A DNA stretch of 53,135 bases from Streptomyces kronopolitis (lineage in GTDB: Bacteria; Actinomycetota; Actinomycetes; Streptomycetales; Streptomycetaceae), in assembly GCF_014646275.1 (NCBI RefSeq), contig NZ_BMND01000039.1, forward strand, positions 1 through 53,135. The letters run 5' to 3'. The notes beneath the pieces are model-generated. The model was given only the letters and a program-made list of their open reading frames with translations, did no database searches and was not told the DNA's origin. Of this stretch, positions 49,917 through 53,135 are shown piece after piece. Numbering within the stretch: the stretch's first letter is position 1; each line of letters begins with the position of its first letter. A program made the position numbers and the translations under genes.

Positions 49917-51079
49917 GCGCTCACCTCACGGCAGGCGCGGTAGAAGTCCTTCCAGCCGTCGCGCTCGCGCACCACCGTGTCCAGATACTCCTGCCAGACG
50001 ACCCGGTCCGCGGCCGGGTCGCGGACCACGGCGCCCAGGATGCCCGCGGCCACGTCCCCGGAGCGCAGCACGCCGTCCCCGAAGTGGGTGGCCAGCGCCA
50101 GGCCGTTGGTCACCACCGAGATGGCCTCGGCCGTGGAGAGGGTGCCGGAGGGCGACTTGAGCTTGGTGCGGCCGTCGGCGGTGAGGCCGGAGCGCAGCTC
50201 GCGGAAGACCGTGACGACCCGGCGGATCTCGTCCATCCCCTCCGGTCCGGCCGGGAGATCCAGCGAGCGCCCGATCTGCCCGACCCGGCGCGAGACGATG
50301 TCCACCTCCTCCTCCGGGGTCGCGGGCAGCGGCAGCACGACGGTGTTGAAGCGGCGGCGCAGCGCACTGGAGAGTTCGTTGACGCCGCGGTCGCGGTCGT
50401 TGGCGGTGGCGATCAGGTTGAAGCCGCGGACGGCCTGCACCTCCTGCCCCAGCTCGGGGACCGGCAGAGTCTTCTCCGACAGGACCGTGATGAGCGAGTC
50501 CTGGACGTCGGCGGGGATGCGGGTCAACTCCTCGACGCGGGCGGTCATGCCCTGCGCCATCGCGCGCATCACGGGGCTGGGGACCAGGGCCTCGCGGCTG
50601 GGGCCGTTCGCGAGCAGCTGGGCGTAGTTCCAGCCGTAGCGGATCGCCTCCTCGGGGGTGCCGGCCGTGCCCTGCACCAGCAGGGTGGAATCGCCGCTGA
50701 CGGCGGCCGCCAGATGCTCCGAGACCCAGGTCTTGGCGGTGCCGGGCACGCCGAGCAGGAGCAGCGCGCGGTCCGTGGCGAGGGTCGTCACCGCGACCTC
50801 GACGATCCGGCGCGGGCCGACGTACTTCGGTGTGATGACCGTGCCGTCCGCGAGCGTGCCGCCGAGCAGATAGGTCGCCACCGCCCACGGCGAGAGCCGC
50901 CAGCGCTCGGGCCGCGGCCGGTCGTCGGCCGCGGCGAGGGCCGCCAGCTCCGCCGCGAAGCTCTCCTCGGCATGCGGTCGCAGCACCGCCCCGCCGGCGG
51001 CTTCCGCTGCCGCCCCGCCCGCCGGATTCCCGGTCGCGACCGCCGCGCCGTCCGCCGCACCGAAGCTGTTCCCGGACAT
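49913..51079 (-). CDS. MoxR-type AAA+ ATPase (YehL-like)
   Basis: 388 aa. Walker A LLLGVPGTAKTW near residue 128, a sensor-1/arginine-finger stretch GFNLIATANDRDRGVNELSSALRRRF, and in the Walker B position ARVEELTRIPADVQDSLITVL, which is less canonical than the usual DEI/DEV. An Ala/Gly-rich N-terminal tail of about 50 residues precedes the core. ATG at 51077-51079 with GAGGGGG upstream. The first gene of the leftward arm; it shares ATGA with the DUF5682-VWA gene. MoxR ATPases remodel or activate VWA-bearing partners. A DNA-damage-type promoter lies about 70 bp upstream. Confidence 0.93.
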   Translation of the reverse strand: MSGNSFGAADGAAVATGNPAGGAAAEAAGGAVLRPHAEESFAAELAALAAADDRPRPERWRLSPWAVATYLLGGTLADGTVITPKYVGPRRIVEVAVTTLATDRALLLLGVPGTAKTWVSEHLAAAVSGDSTLLVQGTAGTPEEAIRYGWNYAQLLANGPSREALVPSPVMRAMAQGMTARVEELTRIPADVQDSLITVLSEKTLPVPELGQEVQAVRGFNLIATANDRDRGVNELSSALRRRFNTVVLPLPATPEEEVDIVSRRVGQIGRSLDLPAGPEGMDEIRRVVTVFRELRSGLTADGRTKLKSPSGTLSTAEAISVVTNGLALATHFGDGVLRSGDVAAGILGAVVRDPAADRVVWQEYLDTVVRERDGWKDFYRACREVSA

Positions 51080-51145
51080 GATTCCCCCTCGTCTCGCGTC
51101 CGCCGGCCGCACCGCGGAAACCGCTGTCGGCCGCCTGCGGGATCA

Positions 51146-51168
51146 AGCCTGCACCAGACCACTGACAA
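51146..51168 (-). promoter_or_regulatory. RecA-NDp/PafBC-type promoter, MoxR side
   Basis: On the minus strand TTGTCAGTG (51168-51160), 8 bp spacer, CAGGCT (51151-51146). The known DNA-damage promoter consensus is TTGTCRGTG-N8-TAnnnT; only the first base of the -10 differs. Transcription would begin near 51139, with a leader of about 60 nt before the MoxR ATG. Confidence 0.65.
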
Positions 51169-51217
51169 CGCCCCGAAAACCGTCCCTGAGCTGCGAGTTC
51201 GGGATCGGACGGCGGGA

Positions 51218-51240
51218 TTGTCAGTGGCGCGTCGTAGCGT
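51218..51240 (+). promoter_or_regulatory. RecA-NDp/PafBC-type promoter, SWIM side
   Basis: TTGTCAGTG (51218-51226), exactly 8 bp spacer, TAGCGT (51235-51240): a full match to TTGTCRGTG-N8-TAnnnT. The SWIM gene's ATG is 8 nt after the -10 and lacks a Shine-Dalgarno sequence, which fits a leaderless mRNA starting at or near the ATG. Confidence 0.8.
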
Positions 51241-51247
51241 CGGTGAC

Positions 51248-52645
51248 ATGAATCCGCAGGGGGAACGCTGGACGACGGATCAGGTGCGCGCGCTGGCGCC
51301 TGACGAGGCCTCGCGCAGGGCGGGCGGCAGGCTCGCGGCGCCCGGGCCCTGGTCGGAAACGGGCGCGGACGACGCCGCGGTGTGGGGGCAATGCAAGGGC
51401 AGCGGCAAGACGCCGTACCGCACCGTGGTGGACCTCAACGGACCGGCATTCAGCTGTAGTTGTCCGAGCCGGAAATTTCCGTGCAAGCACGCGCTGGGGC
51501 TGCTGCTGCTCTGGGCGGGCGAGGCGGGGGCGGTGGCGGCCGGGGAGCCGGCGCCGTGGGCGGGCGAGTGGCTGGCCGGGCGCCGCGAGCGCGCCGGGCG
51601 GTCCGCGGGTCCGTCTGCGGGTGCGGGCGCGGCGTCGCGGGCGCCCGCCGACCTGGAGGCGGCCGACCGGCGGGCCGCCCGGCGGCTGCGGCGGATCGGT
51701 GCCGGTGCCGTGGAGCTGGAGCAGCGCCTGGAGGATCTGCTGCGGTCCGGCCTGGCCTCGGCCGGGCACCCCGGAGGGGGCGCCTCCCGCCCGGGCGGTA
51801 CCGGCGGCGGGGGCGGCTCCTGGGACGAGACCGCCGCCCGCATGGTCGACGCCCAGGCGCCCGGACTCGCCTCACGGGTACGCGAGTTGGGCGCGGTGGC
51901 GGCGTCCGGCCCCGACTGGCCGGCCCGGCTGCTGGAGGAGTGCGCCCTGCTGCACCTCCTCGACCAGGGGTTCCTCGGCCTCGACCGCCTGCCGGCCCCG
52001 CTCGCGGCGACGGTCCGCTCCCGCGTGGGGCTCACCACGGAGGCGGCCGGCCTGCTGACCGGTCCCGAGGCGGCGACGGTCCGGGACCGCTGGCTGGTGC
52101 TCGCCCAACAGGACGGCTCCGAGGGCACCTTGTTCACCCGAAGGATCTATCTGCGGGGCGAGCGGACCGGCCGGATGGCGCTGCACCTCTCATTCGGCGG
52201 CGCCGGCCGCCCGCCGGAGCTCGCCCTACCGCCCGGCCTGGTCCTCGACGCGGACCTCGCGTACTACCCCGGTGCCCGTCCGCTGCGCGCCGCCCTGGGC
52301 GAGCGGCACGCCCCGGCCGCCCCCGGGCCGGTGCCGCCCGGCTGCGGCATCGATGCCGCGCTGACCGCGTACGGCGATGCGCTGCGTGACGACCCGTGGC
52401 TGGACTCCTGGCCCGTGGTGCTCAGCGATGTCACCCCGATACCGGGCCGCGACGGGGCGGGCTGGCAACTGGCCGACGCGGACGGGGAGTCGGCGCTGCC
52501 GCTGGATCCGCGCTCCTGCGGCGGCGCGGGCCGCTGGCAGCTGGCCGCCATATCGGGCGGGGCGCCGGTCACCGTCTTCGGCGAATGCGGCCACCGCGGC
52601 TTCCGGCCGCTGACCGTCTGGGACCCCACCCCGGTGTCCCTGTGA
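51248..52645 (+). CDS. SWIM zinc-finger protein (YehQ-like)
   Basis: 465 aa. ATG at 51248. The SWIM motif CSCPSRKFPCKH (Cys-x-Cys-x7-Cys-x-His) lies near residues 75-86 after WGQCKGSGKTPYRTVVDL; SWIM fingers bind DNA or proteins and are found in DNA-repair factors such as SWS1 and in transposases. The rest is a helical region with Gly-rich linkers, then a C-terminal strand-rich part (GTLFTRRIYLRGERTG, GRWQLAAISGGAPVTVFGE). The same combination of MoxR ATPase, VWA and SWIM protein occurs as yehL-yehP-yehQ in E. coli. Divergent from the MoxR gene; promoter of the DNA-damage type. The next gene follows after 124 bp. Confidence 0.9.
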   Translation: MNPQGERWTTDQVRALAPDEASRRAGGRLAAPGPWSETGADDAAVWGQCKGSGKTPYRTVVDLNGPAFSCSCPSRKFPCKHALGLLLLWAGEAGAVAAGEPAPWAGEWLAGRRERAGRSAGPSAGAGAASRAPADLEAADRRAARRLRRIGAGAVELEQRLEDLLRSGLASAGHPGGGASRPGGTGGGGGSWDETAARMVDAQAPGLASRVRELGAVAASGPDWPARLLEECALLHLLDQGFLGLDRLPAPLAATVRSRVGLTTEAAGLLTGPEAATVRDRWLVLAQQDGSEGTLFTRRIYLRGERTGRMALHLSFGGAGRPPELALPPGLVLDADLAYYPGARPLRAALGERHAPAAPGPVPPGCGIDAALTAYGDALRDDPWLDSWPVVLSDVTPIPGRDGAGWQLADADGESALPLDPRSCGGAGRWQLAAISGGAPVTVFGECGHRGFRPLTVWDPTPVSL

Positions 52646-52769
52646 CCCGCACCCCGGCCCCGACCACCCCGGCTCCCCGCCCTCAGCGGAAGCCGTCCCC
52701 ACTCACGCGACCGATCTCCCCGACGCCACTACTGACGCCGCTGACGCCACCGATGCCTGGAGGACGGGC

Positions 52770-53135
52770 ATGACGAGCACCACCCCCACCCTGAACGGCA
52801 CGCACAACAACACCTCACCCAACACACCCACTTCACCCACCACCTCCTCCTCACTCACCACCCCCACCTCTGCCTCTTCTCCCGCCACATCCACCTCAGT
52901 TACCTCACCCGCCGCGCCCAGCCCGGCCGCACCCAGCCCCACCGCACCCGGCTCGCCCGCCCCCGCCACCTGGCCCGCCCTCGTGAGTGCCGCGCTGCTC
53001 GGCACCGAGCGCCGGACCCCGCCGGTGGCGATGCGACCGGGGCAGAGCGGTGCGGCCGCGCTCCTGGACGAGGCCGCGGTGAGCACGGTGCGCCGGCGCG
53101 CTGCGCTGCGCCCCGCGCCGGCCGGCGAGCGCCCC
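52770..53135 (+). CDS. DUF5691-like protein, N-terminal part (cut by window end)
   Basis: 122 codons visible, open to the edge. ATG at 52770 with GGAGGACGGG upstream. The first 68 or so residues are a Ser/Thr/Pro linker of unusual base composition (long runs of ACC and TCA codons, lower G+C than neighbours). Then comes WPALVSAALLGTERRTPPV, which is the start I associate with DUF5691, a family encoded just after SWIM proteins in actinobacterial MoxR/VWA loci. The rest lies outside the window. It is expected to be co-transcribed with the SWIM gene. The unusual N-terminal tail may be a strain-specific insertion. Confidence 0.7.
   Translation, partial: MTSTTPTLNGTHNNTSPNTPTSPTTSSSLTTPTSASSPATSTSVTSPAAPSPAAPSPTAPGSPAPATWPALVSAALLGTERRTPPVAMRPGQSGAAALLDEAAVSTVRRRAALRPAPAGERP

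Noticed and set aside
46083..49943. 1286-aa open frame on the plus strand
   Set aside because: It is antisense to the DUF5682-VWA gene, which has recognisable domains and a complete metal site; the plus frame shows no domain.

Overview
The window is high-GC DNA (well over 70% G+C, nearly all codon third positions G or C) and reads as a Streptomyces chromosome or that of a very close relative. The core-gene order supports this: mdh, a DUF2690-type HTH membrane protein, DUF3017-folD, RDD protein, purH-purN, DUF6350 protein, sucD-sucC. No tRNA, rRNA, insertion sequence, prophage or CRISPR array was seen.

Layout. 1-4.3 kb: a cytochrome P450, then glyA behind what looks like a ZTP (pfl) riboswitch, divergent from rocD. 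4.3-9.9 kb: one giant gene for 19 tandem Ig-like domains without an obvious secretion signal. 10.3-12.8 kb: a MocR-type regulator divergent from two tandem AhpD-like carboxymuconolactone decarboxylase genes, with direct repeats between them. 12.8-14.4 kb: a secreted trypsin-like protease and a small zinc-ribbon protein. 14.6-22 kb: a six-gene choline/glycine betaine operon (betaine aldehyde dehydrogenase, GMC oxidoreductase, ABC ATPase, an overlooked 56-aa ORF, fused tandem permease, binding lipoprotein). 22.2-28.3 kb: accessory genes, including a three-gene operon whose first two proteins carry matching RHIM-like amyloid motifs, and an HTH/DUF397 pair with an unusually long overlap. 28.4-43 kb: housekeeping metabolism and membrane proteins. 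43.6-46 kb: two secreted low-complexity proteins. 46.1-53.1 kb: a divergent MoxR ATPase, DUF5682-VWA fusion, SWIM zinc-finger and DUF5691 locus, cut by the window end.

Two parts stand out. First, the MoxR/VWA/SWIM locus has back-to-back promoters matching the mycobacterial RecA-independent DNA-damage promoter (TTGTCRGTG-N8-TAnnnT, the PafBC target). The SWIM-side match is exact and the MoxR-side match has one mismatch, which suggests a DNA-damage-induced chaperone/effector system of unknown function. Second, the operon at 23.4-26.4 kb places the pattern GAxxIGxxNT(V/I)T at the C-terminus of a membrane protein and at the N-terminus of the next small protein. This is the arrangement expected of a bacterial amyloid-signalling receptor/effector pair.

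The metabolic genes connect through one-carbon and purine metabolism (glyA, folD, purN, purH, with a ZTP sensor on glyA) and the TCA cycle (mdh, sucCD). All functions are inferred from reading the sequence; no database search was run.
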